Source of the DNA: Dehalobacter sp. CP
GTDB lineage: Bacteria; Bacillota_B; Desulfitobacteriia; Desulfitobacteriales; Syntrophobotulaceae
DNA length: 64,000 bases
Assembly: GCA_009910795.1 (NCBI GenBank)
Contig: VMEE01000052.1
Span: forward strand, 186,001-250,000
Reading direction: 5' to 3'
Positions 1 through 8,489 of this stretch are shown here, piece after piece. The notes below the pieces were generated by a model that did not search any database, was not told the origin of the DNA, and saw only the letters and a program-made list of their open reading frames with translations. Each line of letters begins with the position of its first letter. The stretch's first letter is position 1. A program made the position numbers and the translations under genes.

Positions 1-441
1 GTCGGAATTACTTCGCTGGATACGCTAGCCTGGGCCGGAAAGGGCAGGCCGGAAGAAACCGTTGTGATCCTTGACGCCCGTAAAAATGAATGGTATTATG
101 CCCGCTATATTTGGCGGGATGGCAGAGAGTGCCTGGACGGGCCGAAGGCTGTTACACCCGAGGCGCTCACAGCGAAGTTGAAGGAACTTCAAAAACCTTG
201 TTTTTTTGTTGGGGATGCGGTTACCGGAGCCAGAGAATTTCTGGAGGAACAACTCGGCAGCCAGGCCGTTCTGCTGTCCGAATACCAGTACCTGCCCAGA
301 GGAGCCTATGCAGCATGTGAGGTTTGGGAACAGTGGAAGACAAGATGCTCTGACGGGAATTTTCAGGCCCTGGAACCCATTTATATTCGTCTCTCAGAAG
401 CTGAAACCAATTATCTTAAGAAACAAGGTACAATGCAGTAG
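1..441 (+). CDS. tsaB: TsaB, C-terminal part (gene cut by window edge)
   Basis: Reading frame 1 is open from the first base and ends at 441, giving 146 residues; the N-terminal part lies outside the window. The motif ITSLDTLA near the left edge matches the conserved (V/I)SSLEALA segment of TsaB, followed by a DARKNEWYYA segment. TsaB is the inactive ASKHA-fold partner of TsaD in the complex that makes N6-threonylcarbamoyladenosine on ANN-decoding tRNAs in the cytoplasm. The order tsaB-rimI-tsaD downstream is the classical Firmicutes arrangement and supports the call. The C-terminal ~100 residues are poorly conserved in the family, as seen here. Confidence 0.85.
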   Translation, partial: VGITSLDTLAWAGKGRPEETVVILDARKNEWYYARYIWRDGRECLDGPKAVTPEALTAKLKELQKPCFFVGDAVTGAREFLEEQLGSQAVLLSEYQYLPRGAYAACEVWEQWKTRCSDGNFQALEPIYIRLSEAETNYLKKQGTMQ

Positions 442-497
442 TCATATTGGTATTCTCAACATACTATAAAAAGAATACTGATATTCAGGTGATAAAA

Positions 498-983
498 ATG
501 TTAAAAAGAGGTCAGGCCGAACAGAATAGGGAACCTGAGGCGGAGGCTATCGTTCGTCCTATGCAGCTTGAGGATATCCCATCCATTGTGGCGATTGAGG
601 AAGTATCGTTTGCCACGCCATGGACAACGGAGTCCTTTACATCAGAACTGAAAAATAATGTTTTAGCCAATTATTTTTGCCTAGAGCTGGATCACAAGGT
701 TATTGGCTATATAGGGCTTTGGATCGTCATGGGAGAGGGCCATATTACAAATGTTGCAATCTGGCCGGGATGCCGTGGTAAGGGCTGGGGTGAATACCTG
801 ATGAAAAACGTGATTTATCAGATGATTGCCAAAGGCGTGCTGCGGTTTACACTGGAAGTCCGGGTATCCAATCAGGCGGCGCGGAATCTGTATGAGAAAT
901 TAGGTTTTAAGGCCGCCGGAGTACGCAAAGGGTACTATTCCGACAACCAGGAGGATGCGCTGATTATGTGGGCCAGTCTCTAG
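498..983 (+). CDS. rimI: Ribosomal-protein-alanine N-acetyltransferase RimI
   Basis: 161 residues from ATG 498; the frame is open further upstream but no better ribosome site is seen there. It has a GNAT fold: a beta-alpha start (IVRPMQLEDIPSIVAIE), the typical RimI PWTTESFTSEL segment, an acetyl-CoA pyrophosphate loop RGKGWG (~residue 94), and a C-terminal NxxARNLYEKLGF motif. RimI acetylates the N-terminal alanine of ribosomal protein S18 using acetyl-CoA. The gene sits 56 nt after tsaB and just before tsaD, so the three are probably co-transcribed. The family is broad, but the context makes RimI the best assignment. Confidence 0.85.
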   Translation: MLKRGQAEQNREPEAEAIVRPMQLEDIPSIVAIEEVSFATPWTTESFTSELKNNVLANYFCLELDHKVIGYIGLWIVMGEGHITNVAIWPGCRGKGWGEYLMKNVIYQMIAKGVLRFTLEVRVSNQAARNLYEKLGFKAAGVRKGYYSDNQEDALIMWASL

Positions 984-1015
984 TAGAACTTAACTGGTCT
1001 CGTTGGAGGAGTATT

Positions 1016-2035
1016 GTGGACAATAACAATAATGTAATAATTTTAGGTATTGAAACGAGTTGTGATGAGACGTCGGCGGCAGTCCTAGCCAACGGCACGG
1101 ATTTAAAAAGCCACATCATCTCATCTCAGATTGGTACCCATCAAAAGTATGGCGGCGTTGTCCCGGAAATAGCATCACGGGAACACTGTCTGCATATCAG
1201 TCAGGTAGTTGCAGAGGCCCTCGGACAAGCAGGTATGGGATTCAAAGATCTTTCTGCGGTTGCAGTGACGTACGGCCCGGGGCTGGTAGGGTCTCTCCTG
1301 GTGGGAGTATCTGCTGCCAAAGCCATGGCCTATGCAGCAGACATTCCTTTAATCGGCGTCAACCATCTGGAGGGGCATGTTTATGCCAATTTCTTGGAGC
1401 ATCCGGACTTACGTTTCCCGCTGCTGGCGCTTTTGGCATCCGGCGGACATACCAATCTGATTATTTTTAGGGGGCATCTAGACTATGAAGTGATCGGCAG
1501 AACCAGGGATGATGCTGCCGGGGAAGCCTTTGACAAAGTAGCCCGGGCGCTCGGATTTGGATATCCGGGCGGTCCGAATATCCAGAAAGCTGCTTTCGAA
1601 GGAAACGCAGCAGCTTTTGATTTTCCCAGAGCGATGCTGGAGACCGGGAGCTTTGATTTTAGTTTCAGCGGGTTAAAGTCCTCGGTTCTTAATACCTTAA
1701 ACAGGGCCCGGATGAAGGGCGAAGTTTTGAATACTGCCGACCTGGCAGCTTCTTTCCAGGCTGCCGTTGTGGAGGTGCTTGTGCAGAAAACCCTCCGGGC
1801 CTTGGAAAAATATCCGGTTAAGACCTTGGCCCTGGCCGGCGGGGTTGCAGCAAACAGCAATTTGCGGCAAGCGCTGCAGCAGGAACTGGATCACCGCGGG
1901 ATCTCTTTTATTTATCCTTCGCCGGTATACTGTACCGACAATGGTGCGATGATTGCACTGGCCGGTTATTATCGCTTTATGAATGATGATTATGCTTCAT
2001 GGAAGTTAAATGCAGTTCCTGGCTTAAATCTGTAA
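1016..2035 (+). CDS. tsaD: tRNA N6-adenosine threonylcarbamoyltransferase TsaD
   Basis: 339 residues from GTG 1016, chosen because GGAGGA at 1005-1010 is 5 nt upstream; longer starts would reach into rimI without a ribosome site. The Kae1/TsaD hallmarks are present: GIETSCDET at the N terminus, the metal-binding HLEGHVYANF (HxEGH) and SGGHTNL in the middle, and the second metal site near the C terminus in VYCTDNGAMIA. It transfers threonylcarbamoyl from TC-AMP to A37 of tRNA together with TsaB and TsaE. The length is normal for the family. It is the last gene of the tsaB-rimI-tsaD unit. Confidence 0.95.
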   Translation: MDNNNNVIILGIETSCDETSAAVLANGTDLKSHIISSQIGTHQKYGGVVPEIASREHCLHISQVVAEALGQAGMGFKDLSAVAVTYGPGLVGSLLVGVSAAKAMAYAADIPLIGVNHLEGHVYANFLEHPDLRFPLLALLASGGHTNLIIFRGHLDYEVIGRTRDDAAGEAFDKVARALGFGYPGGPNIQKAAFEGNAAAFDFPRAMLETGSFDFSFSGLKSSVLNTLNRARMKGEVLNTADLAASFQAAVVEVLVQKTLRALEKYPVKTLALAGGVAANSNLRQALQQELDHRGISFIYPSPVYCTDNGAMIALAGYYRFMNDDYASWKLNAVPGLNL

Positions 2036-2380
2036 AATTGGAGGACGCAGTTACATCAGTTTATATTCAATTATTCATTAATAATTATCAAAATTATCAA
2101 AAACTTTATATTTTTTATTTATTATGGTGAAAAAATCGACAAAAAAGAATAGGTATAAGAAAAACATAGGATGCAATATTTATCCACAACGATTGTGGAT
2201 AATGTGGATAAACCATGAAAAAACTTGTTCTTTGGCTACTGCGGATGGGGATAATTTCTTAGGAGAAAAATGCTAAACGAACATCATTGTTAGGAAATTG
2301 CAATTTTAGAAGTGATTAATGTCGAAAATTTGATTAATTTTGCTCTATAATGCAGACATATGACCAGGAGGAAGCAGAAC
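2036..2380 (+). other. AT-rich intergenic region with DnaA boxes and a promoter -10
   Basis: 345 bases between tsaD and the cyclo-ligase gene. 2060-2150 is very AT-rich, 2180-2211 carries three DnaA boxes (separate entry), and a TATAAT hexamer at 2346-2351 is a plausible -10 for the downstream formate operon, without a convincing -35. No open frame with a ribosome site was seen. Confidence 0.6.
2180..2211 (+). promoter_or_regulatory. Cluster of three consensus DnaA boxes
   Basis: TTATCCACA at 2180-2188 and its complement TGTGGATAA at 2194-2202 and 2203-2211 are three exact matches to the bacterial DnaA box, one facing right and two facing left, within 32 bp. An AT-rich block lies immediately to the left. 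dnaA and dnaN are not nearby, so this is either a DnaA-titrating/regulatory site or, less likely, part of an origin. Confidence 0.7.
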
Positions 2381-2956
2381 GTGAACGAAAAAGAAAAAGA
2401 TTTATTTCGAAAAAAAGTTCTTCAAATCAGGAGGGTCATGACAGCTGATGAACGTAGGCAAAAAAATGATCGGATTCAGAGGAATATAATGTCTTTGCCA
2501 GCTTATCAGAACGCTGAGATAATTATGATGTACTTAAATTATTGGGATGAAGCTGAAACTAACGGGGTTGCCGAAGAAACGCTCAAAGCACGAAAAAAGC
2601 TGATCATTCCATTATGTCAGGGGGAAACGATCATTCCGTGTGAGATCAGAAATGTTAAAAATGATGTGCAGTCAGGGACTTTTGGGATCAGAGAGCCGCG
2701 TCCCGACCGATTGCATCCGGTATCCCCAGAAGAAATTGATCTGATTCTAGTTCCGGGTGTCGTATTCGACAGGCAAGGCGAAAGGATTGGTTTTGGCAAA
2801 GGCTTTTATGACCGTTTTCTGCCTCAATTAAGGAAAGACGTCTGCATCGTCGGTTTGGCGTACGATTGTCAGCTGGTTGAAAAAATTGCAGCAGAGGATC
2901 ACGATTTTAAAATGTCTTTACTGCTTACAGAAAATGGTGTAATCTATGTTCCATAA
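2381..2956 (+). CDS. 5-formyltetrahydrofolate cyclo-ligase (MTHFS)
   Basis: 191 residues from GTG 2381, preceded by AGGAGG at 2366-2371; an ATG at 2360 would place the ribosome site inside the gene. Family motifs are the N-terminal RRVMTADER segment, the LIIPLCQ strand, LILVPGVVFDRQGERIGFGKGFYDRFL with the nucleotide-binding GxGKGFYDR loop, and a final D-x(2)-L region. The enzyme uses ATP to convert 5-formyl-THF to 5,10-methenyl-THF. Only 40 nt separate it from the formate dehydrogenase subunit genes, so it is probably the first gene of that operon, linking folate one-carbon units with formate metabolism (inference). Confidence 0.9.
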   Translation: MNEKEKDLFRKKVLQIRRVMTADERRQKNDRIQRNIMSLPAYQNAEIIMMYLNYWDEAETNGVAEETLKARKKLIIPLCQGETIIPCEIRNVKNDVQSGTFGIREPRPDRLHPVSPEEIDLILVPGVVFDRQGERIGFGKGFYDRFLPQLRKDVCIVGLAYDCQLVEKIAAEDHDFKMSLLLTENGVIYVP

Positions 2957-2996
2957 TCATATTTGCGAAGATTATGACAATTTAAGGAGAGTGAAT

Positions 2997-3494
2997 ATGT
3001 GTAAGTGTTGTGACTCCAAACAAGAGGCAGTATTTGCTGATTCCAACCAACACAGGCTGAATGAGATCCTCTCTGCTTATCAGGGTCATGATGGTGCTCT
3101 TATTCCGGTTCTCCAGGAAGCTCAGGAAGTGTATGGTTATCTTCCTGAGGCCGTCATGCGGGCCATTGCCAAAGGACTGAAGATTCCTGAGGCAAAAGTA
3201 TTTGGCGTCGTTACTTTCTATGCTCAGTTCAGACTGAAACCAACAGGCCGTAATTTGATCCGGGTTTGTATGGGAACGGCCTGTCACGTCAGGGGCGCTC
3301 AGAAAGTACTTTCTGAGATTGAACGTGAACTTGCAATTGTTGCCGGAGAGACTACCGCTGATCAAAGATTCACGTTGGAAACCGTTGCTTGTATTGGAGC
3401 CTGTGGCCTGGCTCCTGTCATGACCATCAACGGTCAGGTTTTTGGGAATATGAATTCCGGCCTGGTGCCGGATATTCTGAAAAGATTTAAATAA
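2997..3494 (+). CDS. NuoE-like [2Fe-2S] subunit of formate dehydrogenase complex
   Basis: 165 residues from ATG 2997, with AAGGAGA just upstream. The thioredoxin-like NuoE fold is recognised by the helical N-terminal half (LIPVLQEAQEVYGYLP) and four [2Fe-2S] ligands: C91 and C96 in CMGTACHVRG, C132 and C136 in CIGACGLAP. An unusual CKCC sits at the N terminus (C2, C4, C5). NuoE subunits pass electrons between NAD(P)H-linked flavin and the iron-sulfur chain. The next genes are the NuoF-like and catalytic subunits, spaced 13 and 115 nt apart, so this is the small diaphorase subunit of a soluble NAD(P)-linked formate dehydrogenase. A close paralogue occurs at 32023. Confidence 0.92.
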   Translation: MCKCCDSKQEAVFADSNQHRLNEILSAYQGHDGALIPVLQEAQEVYGYLPEAVMRAIAKGLKIPEAKVFGVVTFYAQFRLKPTGRNLIRVCMGTACHVRGAQKVLSEIERELAIVAGETTADQRFTLETVACIGACGLAPVMTINGQVFGNMNSGLVPDILKRFK

Positions 3495-3507
3495 GGGAGG
3501 GGAAACG

Positions 3508-5454
3508 ATGAAGGTTTTAGCGAACCCGTGTTGTGAAAAATGTCATCATACAGCATCCACTCCCTGTTCCGATTATGTTCAATGCAGGACGGAAGGGCCG
3601 TTATGCCATGACGATATTTCCTGCAAACAGCAGAGGCAGAAACTGACGTCTTTGATCCTGGAACCAGACAGGAAAAATAAGCAGGTTTTGGTCTGCAATG
3701 GAACAGGCTGCTTTTCTTCGGGTTCCCAGACATTAATCGATCTACTCAGGGAAGGATTGGCTGAAAGAGGCATCCATACGGCTGACGTCCGCTCTACGGG
3801 CTGTCATGGTTTTTGCGAACAAGGGCCGACCGTGATCATTGAACCGGACAAGACTTTCTATACGAAGGTTAAAGCGGAGGACATTTCCGAAATCATCGAA
3901 AAAGATATTATACGTGATGAAAAAGTCGAAAGACTTCTTTACGAGGATCCGGTATCGGGGAAACTCGCGGCAAATTTTGAGACCGTGAATTTATTTGCCA
4001 AACAGAAACGGATCATCCTTGATAACTGCGGCAAGATCGACCCGGAGGAAATCAGCCATTATCTCGCTAAAGACGGCTACAAAGGTTTGGCCAAAGCGAT
4101 TCAAACCATGAGCCCGGACGAGGTTGTGGAGGAAGTCAAAAAATCAGGCTTGAGAGGCCGCGGAGGTGCAGGCTTTCCGACAGGACTTAAATGGAGTCTA
4201 TGCCGCCAGTCAGAGGGCACGAAAAAATATGTGATCTGCAACGCAGATGAGGGAGATCCCGGTGCGTTCATGGACAGGGGCGTTCTTGAAGGAGACCCGC
4301 ATGCGGTGATTGAAGGAATGCTGATCGGAGCTTACGCGATTGGCGCTGACGAGGGTTATATCTACTGCCGGGCCGAGTATCCGCTCGCGATCGACAGGCT
4401 TAAAACCGCGATTGCCCAGGCTGAGGAAAACGGATTACTGGGCAATAACATCCTGAATTCCGGATTTAACTTCAAACTAAAGATCAAAGCCGGTGCAGGC
4501 GCTTTTGTCTGCGGCGAGGAGACGGCCCTGATTGCTTCCATCGAAGGCAAGCGCGGGATGCCGACGGTCAGGCCTCCCTACCCTGCCGTCAAAGGTCTCT
4601 GGGGGAAACCGACCAATATTAACAACGTCGAGACTTGGGCCAATGTACCGTATATTTTACGGAATGGCGCAGACTGGTATACGCAATTCGGCACTGAAAA
4701 AAGCAAAGGCACCAAGATATTTGCTCTGACCGGCAAGGTCAATAACACCGGCCTGGTGGAAGTGCCGATGGGGATCACGCTGAGGGACATCATCTTTGAT
4801 ATCGGCGGCGGGATCAAGGACGGGAACCAATTTAAGGCTGTTCAGATCGGGGGGCCCTCCGGAGGCTGTCTGCCCGAGGAAATGCTGGATATTGAAGTCG
4901 ATTATGATAATCTGACCGCCGCAGGAGCAATGGTTGGCTCAGGCGGACTGGTTATCCTTGATAATACGACATGTATGGTCGATATTGCCCGTTTTTTCTT
5001 AAGCTTTACCCAGAAGGAATCCTGCGGCAAGTGCACACCCTGCCGGGAAGGAACGAAGCGGCTTCTGGAAATCCTGGTCCGGATCACCAAGGGTGAGGGG
5101 CAAGCTGAGGACCTGAATACGCTGGAAAATTTGGCCAAGGTTATCAAACAAACATCACTGTGTGGTCTTGGTCAGACAGCCCCGAATCCACTGCTCGCAA
5201 CACTGCGCTATTTCCGCCACGAATATGAAGCCCATATCTTTGAGAAACGATGTCCGGCACATGCCTGTACCGCGCTGATGGAATATACGGTCGACAATGA
5301 AAAATGCAAGCGCTGCGGGCAATGTTCCAAAGTCTGTCCGGTCGGCTGCATCACCGGGGATAAAGAGACACCCTATGTGATCGATACGCAGAAATGCATT
5401 AAATGCGGGGCTTGTCTGAAAAAATGCAAATTTAATGCAATCAGCTTAGCTTAG
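3508..5454 (+). CDS. NuoF-like flavoprotein subunit (HydB/HylB type), formate dehydrogenase complex
   Basis: 648 residues. Domains in order: an unusual Cys-rich lead (C8, C9, C12, C20, C26, C33, C39); a thioredoxin-like [2Fe-2S] domain (~60-125; C63, C68, C99, C103); the NuoF FMN/NADH domain with GRGGAGFPTG (~217-226) and CGEETALIASIEGKRG; the SLBB region; the CGKCTPCREG [4Fe-4S] site; and a C-terminal 2x[4Fe-4S] ferredoxin with CKRCGQCSKVCPVGC and CIKCGACLKKC. This is the architecture of the flavin subunits of bifurcating hydrogenases and NAD(P)-dependent formate dehydrogenases, where NAD(P)H and ferredoxin are handled. The paralogue at 32986 lacks both end domains. Whether bifurcation occurs here is inference. 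Confidence 0.92.
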   Translation: MKVLANPCCEKCHHTASTPCSDYVQCRTEGPLCHDDISCKQQRQKLTSLILEPDRKNKQVLVCNGTGCFSSGSQTLIDLLREGLAERGIHTADVRSTGCHGFCEQGPTVIIEPDKTFYTKVKAEDISEIIEKDIIRDEKVERLLYEDPVSGKLAANFETVNLFAKQKRIILDNCGKIDPEEISHYLAKDGYKGLAKAIQTMSPDEVVEEVKKSGLRGRGGAGFPTGLKWSLCRQSEGTKKYVICNADEGDPGAFMDRGVLEGDPHAVIEGMLIGAYAIGADEGYIYCRAEYPLAIDRLKTAIAQAEENGLLGNNILNSGFNFKLKIKAGAGAFVCGEETALIASIEGKRGMPTVRPPYPAVKGLWGKPTNINNVETWANVPYILRNGADWYTQFGTEKSKGTKIFALTGKVNNTGLVEVPMGITLRDIIFDIGGGIKDGNQFKAVQIGGPSGGCLPEEMLDIEVDYDNLTAAGAMVGSGGLVILDNTTCMVDIARFFLSFTQKESCGKCTPCREGTKRLLEILVRITKGEGQAEDLNTLENLAKVIKQTSLCGLGQTAPNPLLATLRYFRHEYEAHIFEKRCPAHACTALMEYTVDNEKCKRCGQCSKVCPVGCITGDKETPYVIDTQKCIKCGACLKKCKFNAISLA

Positions 5455-5470
5455 TATTTCAAATGGTTAT

Positions 5471-5499
5471 CCAGATGAGCCTAGGAATGGCTGATCTGG
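5471..5499 (+). other. Intercistronic hairpin before the catalytic subunit
   Basis: CCAGATGAGCC and GGCTGATCTGG form an 11-position stem (one G-G mismatch) around a 7-nt loop in the 115-nt gap between the NuoF-like and fdh genes. There is no U-run, so it is not a typical terminator; an mRNA processing or stability role is possible. Confidence 0.45.
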
Positions 5500-5569
5500 T
5501 ATTCGTTTATTTGAATGTCGAGTGATTTGTATTGTTTGCTTGGATGAAAAGTGAAAAAGGAGTGAGAGT

Positions 5570-8245
5570 GTGGAAAAGGTTCAACTCCAAATTGACGGAA
5601 AAACTGTATTGGCCTCAGCAAAATCTACGATTTTGGAAGCTTGCCGGAAAAACGGGATTTCTGTTCCGACACTGTGCCATGCTCCCGAACTGACGAACTG
5701 GGGCGCTTGCAGGTTGTGCATGGTCGAAGTAGAAGGCATGCGAAACCTGGCTACAGCATGTACGATGGAAGTACAACAGGGGATGGTCGTAAGGACTTCA
5801 ACACCGGAAATTAGGGAAGCCCGCAGAATTATCCTGGAATTGATTTTAGCGAACCATGATATTGACTGCCTAACCTGCGAAAAGATGGGCGACTGCGATC
5901 TTTCCCGTTATGCCTATGAATATCAGGTTAAAGGAAATACTTTTCAGGGAGAGAAACGTTGCTCTGACCCGGATGACAGCAATCCGTTCATTTTTCGGGA
6001 TATGAATAAATGCATTTTATGCGGCAAGTGCGTGAGGGCTTGTGCCGAGATTCAGGTCAATAATGTTCTGGATTATTCCAAACGCGGTTTTGAAACCCAG
6101 GTCGGGCCTGCTTTTAACCTGCCGTACGGTGACTCGGATTGTGTATTCTGCGGCTCATGTCTGGCCGTTTGTCCGGTTGGCGCACTGACTGAAAAACAAA
6201 TGATCGGCAAAGGACGTCCCTGGGAAATCAAAAAGGTTCGGACCACGTGTCCTTACTGCGGAACAGGCTGCAATTTTGACCTTAACGTCAAGGACGGCAA
6301 AGTGATCGGAGTAACATCAAGTTCCGATGCACCGGTTAATGGCAGGGCACTGTGTGTGAAAGGACGGTTTGGATATGATACGATCCACAGTCCGAACCGC
6401 CTGCAAGCTCCGTTGATCAGAAAAGACGGTGAACTGGTCGAAGCGGACTGGGACGAAGCCCTTGATCTTATCGCAGAGAAATTCACGGCAATCAAGGCCG
6501 AAAATGGTCCTGATTCGCTAGGTGCTTTAAGCTCAGCACGCTGTATCAATGAAGACAATTACCTGATGCAAAAACTGATGCGCGCAGTGATCGGAACCAA
6601 TAACATCGATCATTGCGCCCGAACCTGACACGCTCCCTCTGTGGCCGGTCTGGCCACTTCATTTGGCTCGGGAGCTATGACGAACTCAATTGGTGAAATA
6701 CCCCATTCTAAGGTTATTTTTGTGATCGGTTCCAATACGACTGAAGCTCATCCCGTCATCGGCGGCAAGATCAAGCAGGCAGTACTCAACGGCTGCAGAC
6801 TGATTGTGGCCGATCCGAGGGGAATCGAGCTGACCGGGTTTGCCGAAGTCTGGATGCGGCTGCGGCCCGGAACAGACATCACGCTGGTCAACGGGCTGAT
6901 GCATATCATTCTGAGTCAGGGATGGGAAGATCGTTCCTTTATTGAAAAAAGAACGGAAGGATATGAAGGACTGAAGGTGATCCTTCCCAAATATACGCCC
7001 GAGTATGTCAGCAGGGTTACCGGGGTTCAGGAGGAACTGCTTTATCAGGCCGCGGAGATCTATGCTACAGCCGAAAGTGCCCAGATCTTCTATACACTGG
7101 GCATTACCGAGCATATCACCGGTACGGACAATGTGATGTCCCTGGCCAACCTGGCCATGCTGACCGGCAATCTTGGCAAAGAAAATTCCGGCGTCAATCC
7201 GCTGCGGGGACAAAACAATGTCCAGGGAGCCTGTGATATGGGCGCGCTGCCGAACTTCTTCCCGGGATATCAGAAAGTGGAAGACGAAAAAGCAAGAGAC
7301 AAATTTGAAAAAGTCTGGGGAGTACCTTTAAACCCGAACAAAGGGTACATGATCCCGGATATGTTTGAAGCCTCTCTTAAAGGGAAGCTGAAAGCAATGT
7401 ATATCATGGGTGAGGACCCGGTTTCAACGGATGCGGATGCCCACCATGTACGCAAGGGATTACAGGCACTTGACTTTCTGGTTGTCCAGGATATCTTCCT
7501 TACCGAGACAGCCAAACTGGCCGATGTCGTGCTTCCCGGCGTGAGCTACGCGGAAAAAACCGGAACATTTACGAATACCGAACGCCGCGTGCAAATGGTC
7601 AACAAAGCGGTTGAGCCTGCTGAAGGAGCCAAACCAGACTGGCAGATTATCAGTGCCATTGCCAACAGAATGGGCTCTGATTTCAACTATCATTCAACGG
7701 CAGACATCATGAATGAAGTTTCTTCACTGGCGCCGCAGTACGCGGGTATTTCGCACGAACGTCTCGGAACGCATGGCCTGCAGTGGCCGGTTACCTGTGA
7801 AACCCATCCGGGTACCCCGATCCTGCATATGGATGGCTGCACGCGGGGCAATGGGCTGTTTATGCCAATTGAAGCCAGAGTTTCGGATGAGCTGCCGGAT
7901 AAGGATTATCCTTTCCTGCTCAGTACCGGACGCAAACTGAGCCACTATAACATCTCGACGCGCTATTCAGACGTGTTAAGTGCTTATTCGGCAGAAGAAT
8001 TCGCCGAGGTCAACCCTGAAGATGCCAGGAACCTAAATGTCTGTGACGGTGAGAAGGTCAGGGTCTCCTCACGCCGGGGCGAAGTGGATACAAAGGTCAG
8101 GGTAACGGACAAAGTTCCGCCCGGAATGATCTTCATGACGTTCCACTATGTGGACTCCCCGGTCAACGTTTTGACGAACGCAGCTTGCGATAAGGTCTCG
8201 GGTACGTACGAATACAAGGTGTGTGCAGTTAGAATTTCGAAGTAA
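5570..8245 (+). CDS. fdhF: Selenocysteine-containing formate dehydrogenase catalytic subunit
   Basis: 891 residues with an in-frame TGA at 6626-6628 read as selenocysteine 353; without readthrough the frame would split in two. GTG start at 5570 has AAGGAG 7 nt upstream. Domains: NuoG-like [2Fe-2S] (C36, C47, C50, C64); His-Cys cluster (H96, C100, C103, C109); two [4Fe-4S] sites (C148-C158, C191-C201); the molybdopterin oxidoreductase Fe4S4 entry CPYCGTGC (227-234); catalytic segment HCART-U-HAPSVAGLATS, matching the U-H pair of FdhF; then the bis-MGD domain and a C-terminal molydopterin-binding beta barrel. It oxidises formate to CO2 (or the reverse) at a Mo/W-bis-MGD centre. With the NuoE/NuoF-like partners it forms a cytoplasmic NAD(P)-linked enzyme; no signal peptide or membrane anchor is seen. 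Confidence 0.95.
6626..6657 (+). promoter_or_regulatory. Selenocysteine UGA codon and bSECIS hairpin
   Basis: TGA at 6626-6628 is followed, 12 nt later, by a perfect hairpin: GTGGCC (6641-6646), loop GGTCT (6647-6651), GGCCAC (6652-6657). The GGUCU apical loop and its distance from the UGA (18 nt to the loop) match the known E. coli fdhF SECIS element bound by SelB. The translation on both sides of the UGA is collinear with FdhF. Confidence 0.9.
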
Positions 8246-8340
8246 AACAATACGGGCAGTTGCTAATTATTGCATCATCAAGGTAAATATTAAAGAATAT
8301 GCATGAAAGGCAAAAAATACAAAATTTCTCACCAACTAAA

Positions 8341-8387
8341 AAAGTCTTCCTTCAGAGTTTAAATCTGAGGGAAGACCTTATTTTTTG
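8341..8387 (+). terminator. Rho-independent terminator after the formate dehydrogenase operon
   Basis: GTCTTCCTTCAGA (8344-8356) pairs with TCTGAGGGAAGAC (8364-8376), with one G-U pair, and is followed by a T-rich tract TTATTTTTT. It lies about 100 nt after the fdh stop codon. Confidence 0.85.
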
Positions 8388-8419
8388 TAGAAAGAAAATC
8401 ATAGACTTTTGATAAACAT

Positions 8420-8439
8420 AAGCCTGTCACTCCTTGTCC
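8420..8439 (+). repeat. Upstream direct repeat, copy 1
   Basis: AAGCCTGTCACTCCTTGTCC lies about 50 nt before the NYN gene. A second copy with 17 of 20 identical bases lies at 9330-9349, before the next gene. The function is unknown; a shared regulatory site or a small dispersed repeat are both possible. Confidence 0.4.
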
Positions 8440-8489
8440 GAGGCAGACATATATTGATAGAGGAACAATGAGCAAAAGGGGTATCTTCA

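Noticed and set aside
6629..8245. Separate formate dehydrogenase gene starting after the TGA
   Set aside because: The TGA is in frame at the Sec position of FdhF and is followed by a bSECIS; no start codon with a ribosome site exists after it.
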